Shown piece after piece: positions 1 through 8,876 of a stretch of 64,000 nucleotides of DNA (position 1 is its first letter; each line of letters opens with the position of its first letter). Under the pieces are notes generated by a model that had not been told where the DNA came from, ran no database searches, and saw only the letters and a list, made by a program, of their open reading frames with translations. The position numbers and the translations under genes are program-made. The DNA lies in NCBI RefSeq assembly GCF_900103455.1, contig NZ_FNHI01000003.1, positions 1,894 to 65,893 of the forward strand. The letters run 5' to 3'. Origin of the DNA: Streptomyces wuyuanensis. GTDB lineage: Bacteria > Actinomycetota > Actinomycetes > Streptomycetales > Streptomycetaceae.

Positions 1-2535
1 GTTCTTGTCGAGGAGTGCGGCGAGGTCGGTGAGGACGGGGTGGCGGGTGACGTCCTTGAGGGTGACGGCCCGGTCGAGGGCGATGGCGAGTTTCACCGCG
101 GACAGCGACGTACCGCCCCGGTCGAAGAAGTGGTCGCCACGGCCGATCCGGTCCTCGGGGACACCGAGCACGGCCGACCAGGCCGCCGCCAGCCGCCGTT
201 CCGCCGGCGTCGAGGGCGCCTCACCCCCACCGGCCGCGTTCCCGCCGTCCAGCGTCGCGGCAAGCGCCACCAGCGCCTTCTTGTCGACCTTGCCGTTCGC
301 GGTCAGCGGCAGCCCGGACCGCCAGTGGAACACCGACGGCACCATGTACGACGGCAGCGTCGCCCCCAGCCCGGCCGCCAGCACACCCGCCTCCAACGGC
401 GCCACCGCGGTGTAGAACGCCACCAACTGCGTCCCCGCCGGACCCTGCGCGGCAACCACCGCACCGTCACGCACCCCCACCTGACGCAACAACGTGTTCT
501 CGATCTCACCGATCTCGATCCGGAACCCCCGGATCTTCACCTGCGTGTCCCGCCGCCCCAGGAACTCCAGCTTCCCCGACACATCCCAGCGCCCACGATC
601 CCCACTGCGATACAACCGCTCACCCGGCCGCAACGGATCCGCCACGAACGCCGCCCCCGTCCGCTCCGGATCGTTCACATACCCACGCCCCACACACACG
701 CCCGAGAACACGATCTCCCCCGGCGCGCCCAACGGCACCGGCCGCAACCGCCCGTCCACCACATACACATGCACATTGGCCACCGGCCGCCCCAGCAGCA
801 CCCGCTCCGGCACCCCCGTCATCACCTCGTGATTGGTGTCGTCACAGGTCTCCGTCAACCCGTACGCGTTCACCAGCCGGATCCCCGGCTGCGCGGCGAA
901 CCACCGCTCCACCAGCTCCCGCTTCAACGCCTCACCCGTCACCGACACACACCGCAACCGGTCCAGCGACCGCGGCTCGTGCTCCAGCGCCGCCAGCACC
1001 GCCTCCAGATACGACGGCACCACCTGCACCACATTCACCCCCGCACCGGTGACCGTGTCCAGGAAACGCGGCACGTCCAGCACCGCCTCCTGCTCCACCA
1101 GCACCGTCCGCCCACCCACCAGCAGCCCCGCCACCAACTGCCACAGCGAAATGTCGAAACACTGCGGAGCGACCTGCGCCACCGCACTGCCCTCGACGAT
1201 CCCCAAATCGTCGATCTTCGCGAACAGATGGTTCACCAGCCCCGCGTGCTCGCACATCGCCCCCTTCGGCTCACCCGTCGAACCCGACGTGAAGTAGATG
1301 TACGCCAACTGATCCCCCGCCACCGGCACATGCAGATCCCCCTCCGCATGCCCCTCGCCATAAGCGGTACCGACCAGCAGCCGCTCCACCCCCGCGACAC
1401 CCGCCAGCGCCTCGTCCAGCGTCGCCGTGCTGCCCGGCTCCGTCAGCACCACCCGGCACCCCGCCCGCGACAACGTCGCCGTGATCCGCCCCGCCGGGAA
1501 ATGCGGCTCCACCGGCAGATACACCCCACCCGCCTTGAACACCGCCAGCACCGAAGCCAGCCAGTCCACATTCCGCTCCAGCACCACCCCCACCACACCC
1601 TCCCCCCCGACCCCACGCGCCCGCAGCGCCCGCGCAATCCGGTTCGCCCGCCCGTTCAACTCCCCGTACGTCCACTCCCGACCCCCATGCACCACCGCCA
1701 CCGCACCCGGATGCGCCCGCACCCGCTCCTCGAACAACTCGTGCACCCGCAACCCCGGCAACTCCCGCCGCCGCCCCGCCAGACCATCCACCTGAAAAGC
1801 AACCTCCTGGTCGGACACCAGGCTCGTGTCGCCGCACGCGGCATCCGGATCCGCCGCGATCCGCTCGAGCGCGGCCAGGTGGTAACCCGCGATCCGGCCC
1901 GCCGCCTCCCCGTCCAGCACATCGGTGCGATACCGCAGCCGAAGCACCACCGTCCCGTCCCCGCCCTCCACCACCACCAGCCGCAGCACCGTCCCGGCAC
2001 CCACATCCCCGTCCGCGCCGAACGGATCGAACTCGGCTTCGGTCACCGGACCCGTGATCGCCAGCTGCCGGCGCAGCTCCTCCACCGGGAAGTCCCGGTG
2101 CTCCAGCAGTCCCGTGGTCACGCGGTGTGCGTCGAGCACCAGCGCCCGCCAGGTGCGTTCGCCGTCGACGGCCAACCGGCAGGGCAGCGCCCGGGCGCCC
2201 GGGGCGGCACCCGGTTCCGGTCCCCAGCCGGTCATCGCGTCGTCCTCGCCCGACAGCACGCCCAGCACGCGTGCGTGCGCCGCGAGCACCACCGCGCCCA
2301 GCGGCACACCCCACTCTTCGGCCAGGCGGCGTAGCGCCTTCGCGGACACGCCGGGGACGGCCGCCTCGTACGCCCCGTACCCGCCCGTGCCGGGCGCCGG
2401 TCCGCCCGCCACCCACCGGGGCACCGCGGTGAAGCCGCCCGCTGCCAGTACCTCGCGCCAGAACTCCCGGCCCGCGTCGGTGCGCGCCGCTCGCGGTTCC
2501 GCCGGCTGCGTCGTCCGCGCCATCTGCGTCTCCAT
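1..2535 (-). CDS. NRPS: half-condensation, adenylation, carrier (C-terminus beyond the window)
   Basis: The frame is open from ATG 2535 (GGGGAGGA about 6 nt upstream) to the window edge without a stop, so at least 845 residues are present. Residues about 15-220 resemble only the C-terminal lobe of a condensation domain, and no HHxxxDG is present. The adenylation domain (about 235-735) has A3 YFTSGSTGEPKG, A7 YRSGDRG and the A10 lysine in LTANGKVDK. The carrier domain follows (about 765-835) with GGTSL. By manual alignment the specificity residues read D-I-W-Q-S-T-A-D-D-K. I cannot assign a substrate from them with confidence, but the SbnA gene at 14.9 kb makes diaminopropionate a reasonable guess. 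The gene starts 15 nt after the stop of the membrane synthetase-like gene, so the two probably form one operon and act together as a split synthetase. A truncated paralogue lies at 13.5-14.1 kb. Confidence 0.88.
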   Translation of the reverse strand, partial: METQMARTTQPAEPRAARTDAGREFWREVLAAGGFTAVPRWVAGGPAPGTGGYGAYEAAVPGVSAKALRRLAEEWGVPLGAVVLAAHARVLGVLSGEDDAMTGWGPEPGAAPGARALPCRLAVDGERTWRALVLDAHRVTTGLLEHRDFPVEELRRQLAITGPVTEAEFDPFGADGDVGAGTVLRLVVVEGGDGTVVLRLRYRTDVLDGEAAGRIAGYHLAALERIAADPDAACGDTSLVSDQEVAFQVDGLAGRRRELPGLRVHELFEERVRAHPGAVAVVHGGREWTYGELNGRANRIARALRARGVGGEGVVGVVLERNVDWLASVLAVFKAGGVYLPVEPHFPAGRITATLSRAGCRVVLTEPGSTATLDEALAGVAGVERLLVGTAYGEGHAEGDLHVPVAGDQLAYIYFTSGSTGEPKGAMCEHAGLVNHLFAKIDDLGIVEGSAVAQVAPQCFDISLWQLVAGLLVGGRTVLVEQEAVLDVPRFLDTVTGAGVNVVQVVPSYLEAVLAALEHEPRSLDRLRCVSVTGEALKRELVERWFAAQPGIRLVNAYGLTETCDDTNHEVMTGVPERVLLGRPVANVHVYVVDGRLRPVPLGAPGEIVFSGVCVGRGYVNDPERTGAAFVADPLRPGERLYRSGDRGRWDVSGKLEFLGRRDTQVKIRGFRIEIGEIENTLLRQVGVRDGAVVAAQGPAGTQLVAFYTAVAPLEAGVLAAGLGATLPSYMVPSVFHWRSGLPLTANGKVDKKALVALAATLDGGNAAGGGEAPSTPAERRLAAAWSAVLGVPEDRIGRGDHFFDRGGTSLSAVKLAIALDRAVTLKDVTRHPVLTDLAALLDKN
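2001..2100. repeat. Direct repeat, left copy (inside NRPS gene)
   Basis: These 100 bases match 13625-13724 in the same orientation with a single difference (c at 2077, g at 13701). Both copies are in frame in the end of the half-C domain, encoding the stretch around RRQLAITGPVTEAEFDPFG. Sequence either side is much less alike, so the near identity looks like recombination or gene conversion between paralogues. Confidence 0.93.
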
Positions 2536-2550
2536 CGATACGTCCTCCCC

Positions 2551-5127
2551 TCACCCTCGCCCGGGCGCCGCGTGCCCCTGCGGGCTGCCGTTCAGCGCGA
2601 CGGGTCGATAGGCGGCCCCACGCGCCTCGGCGGCCGGGTTCCCGACCCACCGTGCGTGGGCGGGCATCTCCTCGCCCTTCATCAGGAAGGCGTCGGCGCC
2701 GAGCTGGGCGTGGTCGCCCATCGTCACGCCGTAGTGCACGAGGGAGTTGACGCCGAGGGTGCAGCCGGTGCCGAGGACGCTGTGGTCGGACTTGAACGTG
2801 CCGTCCTCCTGCGAGTGGCACTGGATCCTGCTCCCCTGGTTGAGCGTGCAGAAGTCACCGATCGTGGTCAGCGTCCGCTCCGTGAGGCCGGCGCCGTCGT
2901 CGAAGACGCGCTTCCCGATGTGCACGCCCAGCATCCGCCACAGGAGCGTCTTGTACGGCGTGCCGCTGAAGAGGTTGAGGTAGTGCTCGGGGACCTTCCA
3001 GAGGCGCTCGTGCCACCAGAAGTACGGGTCGTAGATCGAGCACAGCTTCGGCTCCAGCGAGCGGAAGCGGGTGATGAACCGTTCCGACAGAGTGAAGTAG
3101 CAGCCGGTGAACGCCAGAGTGATCGCGAGATACAGGGCGATCATCAGCTGCCCGAACACGCCGTACATGTCGAGCGCCGCCAGAGCGAACGCCGTGAGCA
3201 CGAACGCGTGCACCCAGCGCACGAACAGCCAGAAGGCCATGGTGCGGAGGTTGTAGCGGTTCTTCGCGGCGAGGTTGCGGCGGAACTCGTCGCCGGTCCT
3301 CAGGTGGTCGAACCGGGTGTCCCGCTCGACGGTGCGCGGGATCCCGAAGCACGGTGCTCCCAGCAGGCCCACGTTCTCGCGGACCTCGCCGTCGAGCGGG
3401 ATCATCACCTTCGTCGCGAGCAGGGTGTTCTCGCCGGTCCTGCCCCCGGACGGGTAGGCGATGTTGTTGCCGAGGAAGCTGCGCGGGCCTATGACGGTCC
3501 GGGAGACGCGAAACGAGGTCCCCGAGAATTCCGCGTTCATGACGGAGAGCCCGTCGGCGACCATCGTTCCGCTTCCCACGGTGGTGAGGTACGGGGACTC
3601 GTGCTGCACATGGGTGCCGAAGTTGGACCCGGTCTGCTCCACCTTGGACAGGTCGTAACCGAGGAAGCGCAGATAGTGGACGATGTACGAGCTGTCTCCG
3701 AAGAGCCAGCCGAAGAACTTGACGTTCGTCATCCGCGCGATGAGCCGGTGCAGGGAGTATTGCAGTCCGTACAGCGGATAGACCTTGTCCGGCTTGATCG
3801 TCAGGCTGAGCAGCCGCGGCACGGTGAACAGCCAGACCAGGCCCAGGACGAGAGATCCGAAGAAGAGGACGGCGGACAGGATCAGGGCGTCGACGTACAG
3901 CGTCGCCGACGTGACGTGCGTCGCGCCGGGGCCGAGCACCTGGTTCAGCGCCGGGATCTCCGTCAGCAGGAGGTAGGCGCCGCCGACCGACAGCGGGACC
4001 CACAGCACGAACAGCTGGACCACGGTGCCGAGTCCGAAGAGCGCCCGGCGCAGGGTGCCGCAACGCGCCGCCGGCACGCGCACGTAGTCGACGTCGGTGC
4101 GCTCGGCCGGGGAGCCGTGCCAGTGCTCGCCGTCCGGGATCGACTCACCGCTCTGCAGCACGGAGGCGTGGCCCAGTTGGGCCCGGTCGCCCATCGAGGT
4201 GCCGATGTCGAGCACGGTCTTCTCACCGACGAACGCGTCCCGGCCGATCGTGACGTGTCCCGTCTGGATGCGACCGGCGTGGGCGCGGTAGCCGGTGAAG
4301 CCGGACTCCTTGCGGATGACCGTGCCGGAGCCGATCGTCAGCAGGTCGGTGCACACCGGGACGGTCCGGGAAAGGATCGTGACGCCCTTTCCGATCCGGG
4401 CGCCGAGGGCCCGTAGATAGAGCACGTACAGCGGATTTCCGACGTAGAACCTCATCGGGTTCGCGTTTACCAGCACCTTGACGGTCCAGAACCGCAGATA
4501 CGCCAGTCCCCAGACGGGAAACTCCTGTGGCTTCCAGCGGCCGACCAGAATCCATTTGGCGGCGATGGGAAAGAGGCAGAGCGCAAGCATCGCGGCGCTG
4601 CCGAAGACCAGGGAACGCAGATAGAGGTGCACCAGGCCCGAGCCCTTGGAAACCCATTCGAAGCCGCGGGCGGTCACGGTGCCGAGGGCAAAGCAATAGG
4701 CAAGGAAAATCAGGGTCTGCGCGGTCCCGCAGAGGACGTAGGTCCTTCTGTCGACGGGTACGACCGTCTCGGCCGGTTCGGGTGCGGAGGACGTCTCGGG
4801 CGGGGGTGCCTCGACCGCGAGGGCCGTCACCAGGCTCCGGATCGTCGGGTACTGGTAGATGTCCTTCATCGACACCGACGGAAGGTCTCCGCGCTTCCTG
4901 ACCCGGGCGCAGAACTGCGCCATGACCAGCGAGTTGGCGCAGAGGTCGTCGAAGAAATGGCTGTCCACCGATATCTGCTCGGCCTTCACCAGGCCGCCCA
5001 GCACTTCGGCGAAGTCCCTCTCGGCAACTGCCGTCCCCGTTCCCGCCGCCGAGCCGTCGATTCGGCGCGCGTTGCGCGCCGATTCATCCGGCTCGGGCGT
5101 CAGGACCTCGACAGATTTTTCCACCAT
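2551..5127 (-). CDS. Pls/PosA-type NRPS terminal protein: carrier, membrane segments, three beta-helix domains
   Basis: The 858-residue protein starts at ATG 5127 with AAGGAG 5 nt upstream. Residues about 35-105 are a carrier domain (DDLCANSLVMAQ, modifiable Ser). Hydrophobic membrane segments follow (first around TLIFLAYCFALGTV), interleaved with three soluble domains rich in left-handed beta-helix hexapeptides (around IGKGVTILS, VGSGTMVADG and IGDFCTLNQG). This is the C-terminal layout of homopoly(amino acid) synthetases such as poly-epsilon-lysine and poly(L-diaminopropionic acid) synthetase, in which transmembrane-flanked tandem domains form isopeptide bonds iteratively. Those enzymes carry adenylation and carrier domains in the same chain. 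Here the A-T part is the next gene, 15 nt downstream, so the enzyme appears split with a carrier on both parts. The membrane location fits coupled polymerisation and export. Family assignment is good; the product is inferred. Confidence 0.85.
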   Translation of the reverse strand: MVEKSVEVLTPEPDESARNARRIDGSAAGTGTAVAERDFAEVLGGLVKAEQISVDSHFFDDLCANSLVMAQFCARVRKRGDLPSVSMKDIYQYPTIRSLVTALAVEAPPPETSSAPEPAETVVPVDRRTYVLCGTAQTLIFLAYCFALGTVTARGFEWVSKGSGLVHLYLRSLVFGSAAMLALCLFPIAAKWILVGRWKPQEFPVWGLAYLRFWTVKVLVNANPMRFYVGNPLYVLYLRALGARIGKGVTILSRTVPVCTDLLTIGSGTVIRKESGFTGYRAHAGRIQTGHVTIGRDAFVGEKTVLDIGTSMGDRAQLGHASVLQSGESIPDGEHWHGSPAERTDVDYVRVPAARCGTLRRALFGLGTVVQLFVLWVPLSVGGAYLLLTEIPALNQVLGPGATHVTSATLYVDALILSAVLFFGSLVLGLVWLFTVPRLLSLTIKPDKVYPLYGLQYSLHRLIARMTNVKFFGWLFGDSSYIVHYLRFLGYDLSKVEQTGSNFGTHVQHESPYLTTVGSGTMVADGLSVMNAEFSGTSFRVSRTVIGPRSFLGNNIAYPSGGRTGENTLLATKVMIPLDGEVRENVGLLGAPCFGIPRTVERDTRFDHLRTGDEFRRNLAAKNRYNLRTMAFWLFVRWVHAFVLTAFALAALDMYGVFGQLMIALYLAITLAFTGCYFTLSERFITRFRSLEPKLCSIYDPYFWWHERLWKVPEHYLNLFSGTPYKTLLWRMLGVHIGKRVFDDGAGLTERTLTTIGDFCTLNQGSRIQCHSQEDGTFKSDHSVLGTGCTLGVNSLVHYGVTMGDHAQLGADAFLMKGEEMPAHARWVGNPAAEARGAAYRPVALNGSPQGHAAPGRG

Positions 5128-5663
5128 GCGAGCTCCTTGAGGAAATGCCGGTCGCCATGTTTCCGTGCGGCCGGCACTCGTTGTCCTCACGCTCCGGCGA
5201 CGGCCGGAGCGAGCAATCCCGGAAGTCACGCGGTCGTGAGCTCTTCTCCGGTCACAATCACGATCACCAGTCTCCGCCGTGCATCGCCGGGTTGCCACTT
5301 GGACTCGATCCCACCGGACTGCCCTGCGACGGGACGGCGACACCGGTGAATCCCGGCCGCCGAACCGCGGATGACCAGCAGTCCGGCCACCGCATCAAAG
5401 CTGTTGTCGTCGTCAGGACGAGGCGACGTCCCCAGGCCACCGAACCGCTGGTGGCGGCCGCTCCGCGAGGCGCCTGAATCGCACCCGTCAGGTATTCGGC
5501 ACCGGCGCCCGGGCGGATGGGAAATTCATCGATCAAATGTCTTCAAAGTGCCGAGCGGAGTTCGACCGGTCGGGTGAGAGGGGCGTGGGGGAAGGGGTGG
5601 AGGGGCGCGCGCGGGGGGCGCGCGGGGGGCGCGTACGCAGGGCGTACGAGGGAGATGACGGGC

Positions 5664-5829
5664 GGACGGGGACAGTGGGACGGGGCGGTTGGGCTGGATG
5701 GGGACAGCGGTAGGGGGCGGTTGGGCTGGATGGGGACAGTGGGACGGGGCGGTTGGGCCGGACGGGGACAGCGGGACGGGGCGGCTGGGCCGGACGGGGA
5801 CAGCGGGACGGGGCGGTGGGCCGGACGGG
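5664..5829. repeat. Tandem array, about 32-nt unit, about 5 copies
   Basis: A unit reading roughly ggacggggacagcgggacgg followed by ggcggttgggcc recurs about five times with a few substitutions (ctggatg/ccggacg variants). It lies outside any credible gene. It may reflect replication slippage; no function is claimed. Confidence 0.85.
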
Positions 5830-5892
5830 CGAAAGGCCGCCGGCGGATGCCGGTTGGACCGGGATCTCCGGCGTCTGGACCGGGGCTTCGCG

Positions 5893-6050
5893 GGGTTGGA
5901 CCTGGAGTGCGCCGCGACTGGCCGGGACGTCGAGCGGGTTGGACCTGGAGTGCGCCGCGACTGGCCGGGACGTCGAGCGGGTTGGACCTGGAGTGCGCGG
6001 CGTCTGGCCGGAATGTCGGCCTGGTGGCCTTGGAGTGCGCCGCGTCCGGC
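5893..6050. repeat. Tandem array, 43-nt unit, two exact and further decayed copies
   Basis: Units beginning gggttggacctggagtgcgc start at 5893, 5936 and 5979, exactly 43 nt apart. The first two are identical, the third diverges, and fragments of the unit (tggagtgcgccgcg) recur up to about 6050. The array is non-coding and unrelated in sequence to the 32-nt array before it. Confidence 0.85.
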
Positions 6051-6392
6051 CTGGAGTGGCGCCGTGCCTTGCCTGGGCCGCGGTGTCGATACGGGGCCGT
6101 TCCTGGTGTGCTGCCTGACCCGGGTGTGGACCGGGGCCGGCCCCGGACCGTCGCCGTGCCTCGCCGGGGCCGGGCGTCGTGCGGGGTCGACCGGGACTTC
6201 GCAGCCTCGGCCCGGCGTGCCCCGCTCCGCCGCCACCACCGGCCGAGCGAAACCCTGACGGCCGTCGCACGAACGGCGTACCGCAGCTCCGACGGGCCGC
6301 CGACCGACGGCGGCGGCCCGTCATCAGGGAGGCGAGCCGGCGAAGGGCCGGGCCGACGGGGGAGTCCCTCGTACGGCCCGCCCCGGAAGCGC

Positions 6393-7022
6393 CTACGGAA
6401 TCCGAATACTGTCGACGATCTGCTGATGGGTCTTGTTCAGGGCCTTCTCGTTCGCCTCCGGCCCGACGGAAACGACCTGGACCAGATACTTGTCGCCGTC
6501 GATGAGGCGGGTGGAGCCGCTCATCCGCTCCCCTTCGTCCGTCGCGATCCGCGCGTCCAGCGCGGGCCGGCCCTCGACCGTGGTCTCCTTGGCGCCCGTA
6601 CTGATGAACGAGCTCCCGGTCTCCTCCTTCACTCCTTCTATAAAGGACTGGAGCTCGGTCGCGAGCCGCATGTCATAGGTGTCCGGCACTTCGGTGACGG
6701 CGAAGACCACGAAGCCCTCCTTGGTCTCCAGCAGATACCCGCGGCTGGTCACGTCCTGGCCGAGAATGCGTTCGGTGTGCTTCTGGAGGGTGGCCTTGCC
6801 GGGCAGGTCCACCGTGACCCCGGTGGGAGCGTCGGTGGTCTTCACCCACCCCGCACGAAGCTCGGCCTGTATCGCGGTGACGGCACCGGCACGCGGAGTG
6901 ACGGGGGCGGCGCTCGCGGTGGAGGACGCCACAGCACCTCCGGCGACGGCAGCGGCGGCGAGGGAGAACACAAGGAGACGCTTGGTTCGGGCCAGTGTCA
7001 GGGACCGGGATCCATGGGACAT
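6393..7022 (-). CDS. Secreted protein of unknown function
   Basis: The protein is 209 residues from ATG 7022, with GGAAG about 9 nt upstream. The N-terminus is a classical export signal: basic residues (RTKR), a hydrophobic run of Leu/Ala/Val, and an AxA-type cleavage area at SASAAP near residue 40. There is no lipobox, so it is likely released or surface associated. The mature part (for example GVTVDLPGKATLQKHTE and GRPALDARIATDEG) is a soluble alpha/beta-looking domain reminiscent of small actinobacterial secreted LpqN-like proteins, but I do not recognise it firmly. It stands alone, transcribed toward the repeat-rich region. Codon use is typical of the chromosome. Confidence 0.75.
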   Translation of the reverse strand: MSHGSRSLTLARTKRLLVFSLAAAAVAGGAVASSTASAAPVTPRAGAVTAIQAELRAGWVKTTDAPTGVTVDLPGKATLQKHTERILGQDVTSRGYLLETKEGFVVFAVTEVPDTYDMRLATELQSFIEGVKEETGSSFISTGAKETTVEGRPALDARIATDEGERMSGSTRLIDGDKYLVQVVSVGPEANEKALNKTHQQIVDSIRIP

Positions 7023-7480
7023 GAAGATCACTTCCGTCGAGAGAGGTCGGCAAGGGGGATCTGTCGAAACGACCCGGGGCATTCGGCGAAACCACTTACC
7101 GACGAGCCGCGCGGTCCGACCGATCCGGCCGGGCCCGCATCTCCATTACGCCGGGACGGACGACGGGCGTCATGCCCCTGGATCGCGTGACACGGGAATT
7201 CGGGACTTGACGGCGGAGGCGCCCTGTGGATGATGCGGCGGCGCAGCTGACGAGACCGAACCGTCACGGGCGGCTGCGCCGGAGAAGTCCAAGGTGTCCA
7301 ACCCGGCCGCCCCACACGCCGCGGCCAATCCGGGGCAGGCGCGGAATCGCAGGTCCTGCCGACTCGCTACGCGAACTGCCTCGGCGGCAGGCAGGAAGTC
7401 GCCAGCCGCCGGAACGCGGATTTCCCGCGGGAGTACGAGTGATCACGGGTGCTGTGGTGCTTCATAATCCGAGCGTGAGT
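7023..7480. other. Intergenic region, nothing recognised
   Basis: This region separates two divergently transcribed genes and must contain their promoters. I see no repeat, RNA or credible small gene in it. The frame upstream of 7481 is open but Arg/Pro-rich and unlike a protein. Confidence 0.5.
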
Positions 7481-7819
7481 ATGTCCGACGATGGCTCGAA
7501 GCTTGACCCGGAGTGGATCGAGGTCGGCAACAACGTATGCGGCACACTGCGCGGTTGTCGTGATGCTTCGGCTGTGGCTGAGCACTTCGAGCAAGCCGGC
7601 TGGAGGTCGCGGTCGTCCTCCTGGTACGGCTACGAGGTCGAAACCAACTGGTGCCAGGTGGAGATCGACCCCTTCGAGGACTCGGACCTCCTGCTCAACG
7701 GGGTCGTCGATCCGCGGCGTTTCCACGAGCTCGCCGGTTTCCTGGACCGGTTCGGGCTGAGGTACTCACTGGAGCTCTACGACGAAGACGACGGCTTGGT
7801 CCGCGAGATCCACGCTTGA
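7481..7819 (+). CDS. Small conserved-looking hypothetical protein
   Basis: A 112-residue acidic protein with balanced composition (DPEWIEVGNNVCGTLRG, EQAGWRSRSSSWYGYEVETN, DPFEDSDLLLNGVVDPRRF). The chosen start is ATG 7481; GTG 7475 in the same frame is equally possible and no strong ribosome binding site separates them. No family is recognised. The pattern of a conserved Trp/Tyr-rich centre and an acidic C-terminus resembles small Streptomyces proteins of unknown or immunity-like role, but that is only an impression. It lies just outside the tRNA-fragment scar, on the presumed chromosome side, and is followed by a weak terminator hairpin. Confidence 0.65.
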   Translation: MSDDGSKLDPEWIEVGNNVCGTLRGCRDASAVAEHFEQAGWRSRSSSWYGYEVETNWCQVEIDPFEDSDLLLNGVVDPRRFHELAGFLDRFGLRYSLELYDEDDGLVREIHA

Positions 7820-7823
7820 TCGC

Positions 7824-7863
7824 GAAGACCCGTCCTCAGCCTTCTCGCTGGTGGCGGGGTCTT
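7824..7863 (+). terminator. Possible terminator after the small gene
   Basis: Inverted arms aagaccc (7824-7830) and gggtctt (7857-7863) flank a 26-nt loop, followed by tgggcaccttcttt. The stem is short, so this is a modest call. Confidence 0.4.
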
Positions 7864-7880
7864 TGGGCACCTTCTTTGAA

Positions 7881-7924
7881 GCCCCCGGCAGGATTCGAAC
7901 CTGCGCACACGGCTCCGGAGGCCC
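7881..7924 (-). other. tRNA-Arg(CCG) 3' fragment: attachment-site scar
   Basis: Read on the minus strand, the segment contains an anticodon loop CTCCGGA (anticodon CCG), the 3' half of the anticodon stem, a variable loop, a perfect T-arm (GCAGG TTCGAAT CCTGC) and the acceptor 3' strand CGGGGGC. The D-arm, the 5' acceptor strand and most of the 5' anticodon stem are missing, so it cannot be a functional tRNA. Such 3' fragments are left when an integrative element inserts into a tRNA gene. Because the 5' side of the fragment faces higher coordinates, the inserted DNA should lie to the right, where the lower-GC genes are. No intact tRNA-Arg and no integrase are in the window. Confidence 0.82.
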
Positions 7925-7962
7925 CTGCAGTACCGGTCAAAGCAGCAGGTCATGGTCTCGCG

Positions 7963-7980
7963 CGCGCCCTGAAGGGCGCG
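7963..7980. terminator. Short GC hairpin upstream of the nuclease-like gene
   Basis: Seven-base arms cgcgccc and gggcgcg with a tgaa loop sit between the tRNA fragment and the first island gene. It could terminate read-through into the island or be a leader hairpin. There is no clear T run. Confidence 0.35.
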
Positions 7981-8063
7981 ATCCGTCCACACATGGTCCA
8001 CAGCGCCGTTAGTGTGGCCCAGCGTGTTAAGGGTGACCACGGAACCGCTAAAAGGGGCGAATC

Positions 8064-8876
8064 GTGACAATGGCGACAGTTGCCGCAGTTTTCCTCTCCT
8101 GCTATGAGGCCATGCAGCGTGGGGAGCTGATTCACCGCAGAAATAGGAGGGATAAGGAGTTCCACTTCCAGGATTGGGTCGGCAACCGAATCACCGAAAC
8201 AGGATTTTTGTGGGAAGAGACGAAGAGGAACAAATACCCTGACTACATCATGGTTGACCATCTCGAAGGATACGAGGTGAAAGGGCTAGAGACCCCTGGG
8301 AGGCAGACGGACTTTGATTGTAACAGTCAGCTCGCGACTGGAATGCATGACGGAAGGTCGGTGTACTACATATTCGGCCGGTACCCCAAAAAGCCTGAGG
8401 GCGACCAGTTCCCGGTTCTTGACCTAGTTATCTGCCATGGTGATTTCCTGAATGCCCATCACGATTACGTACACAAGAATGACAGCTTCCGCGATTTCGG
8501 ATCCTACGGCGATATCCTGGTGCGGGATCGGAAGATGTACGTCGCTCCGACGCCTTATGCGCTAGCGGACGGCTTCATCTCCAATTGCACGTTGATCGCT
8601 CCAAAAGATGAGCTGCTTGACGGGCGTGATAGTCTACGGGAGGTCGGCTCCCTGGTTCGGGCCGATGCCGATAAAATTGCGTCTAGGTACACCTTCGACT
8701 TCCGTGACAACTCCTTGCGTACGGAATTGGCGGATAATCCGACAGCCGGATCTACTCGTACCTTCACGGCGTACAGAGCAAAGAGCGATCCGGCCGGTGA
8801 AGTTGCCATGAAGCCCCTGAGGCGGGTACCTCGACAGCCCCTACTGGATGAGACCGATGAACTATCCAATCCCTGA
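8064..8876 (+). CDS. Restriction-endonuclease-like PD-(D/E)xK protein
   Basis: The protein is 270 residues from GTG 8064, with AAAGGGGCG about 6 nt upstream; ATG 8070 is an alternative. Residues 59-73 read PDYIMVDHLEGYEVK, which fits the PD-(D/E)xK nuclease signature (P59 D60 ... E71-V-K73). FQDWVGNRI before it is the helix often preceding such cores. The rest is unfamiliar and could carry DNA recognition. The next gene, a DNA methyltransferase, starts inside its 3' end, the arrangement expected of a restriction-modification pair with translational coupling. The lower GC and A/T-ending codons mark it as acquired. The nuclease fold is inferred from one motif; the pairing strengthens it. A Vsr or homing-type nuclease is less likely given the partner. 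Confidence 0.68.
   Translation: MTMATVAAVFLSCYEAMQRGELIHRRNRRDKEFHFQDWVGNRITETGFLWEETKRNKYPDYIMVDHLEGYEVKGLETPGRQTDFDCNSQLATGMHDGRSVYYIFGRYPKKPEGDQFPVLDLVICHGDFLNAHHDYVHKNDSFRDFGSYGDILVRDRKMYVAPTPYALADGFISNCTLIAPKDELLDGRDSLREVGSLVRADADKIASRYTFDFRDNSLRTELADNPTAGSTRTFTAYRAKSDPAGEVAMKPLRRVPRQPLLDETDELSNP

Larger units (their letters stand above)
5128..6392. other. Long non-coding stretch with tandem repeats
   Basis: No convincing gene is seen on either strand. The open frames here are low-complexity Pro/Arg/Gly products of very GC-rich repeats. The first 400 bases upstream of the synthetase-like gene probably hold its promoter, but no clear -35/-10 pair was found. Two tandem arrays lie at 5664-5829 and 5893-6050. 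Confidence 0.6.

Noticed and set aside
40..2334. Very long plus-strand open frame opposite the NRPS gene
   Set aside because: The translation is His/Pro/Arg-rich, a normal shadow of a GC-rich minus-strand gene whose A-domain motifs are perfect.
5664..6050. CRISPR array
   Set aside because: The repeats are head to tail without unique spacers, and no cas genes are present.
5533..6324. Pro/Arg-rich open frames across the tandem repeats on both strands
   Set aside because: Composition follows the repeat units, there is no ribosome binding site and no domain; several frames are open at once.
7876..7960. A complete tRNA gene
   Set aside because: Only the part from the anticodon stem to the acceptor 3' strand is present; no D-arm or matching 5' acceptor strand follows.
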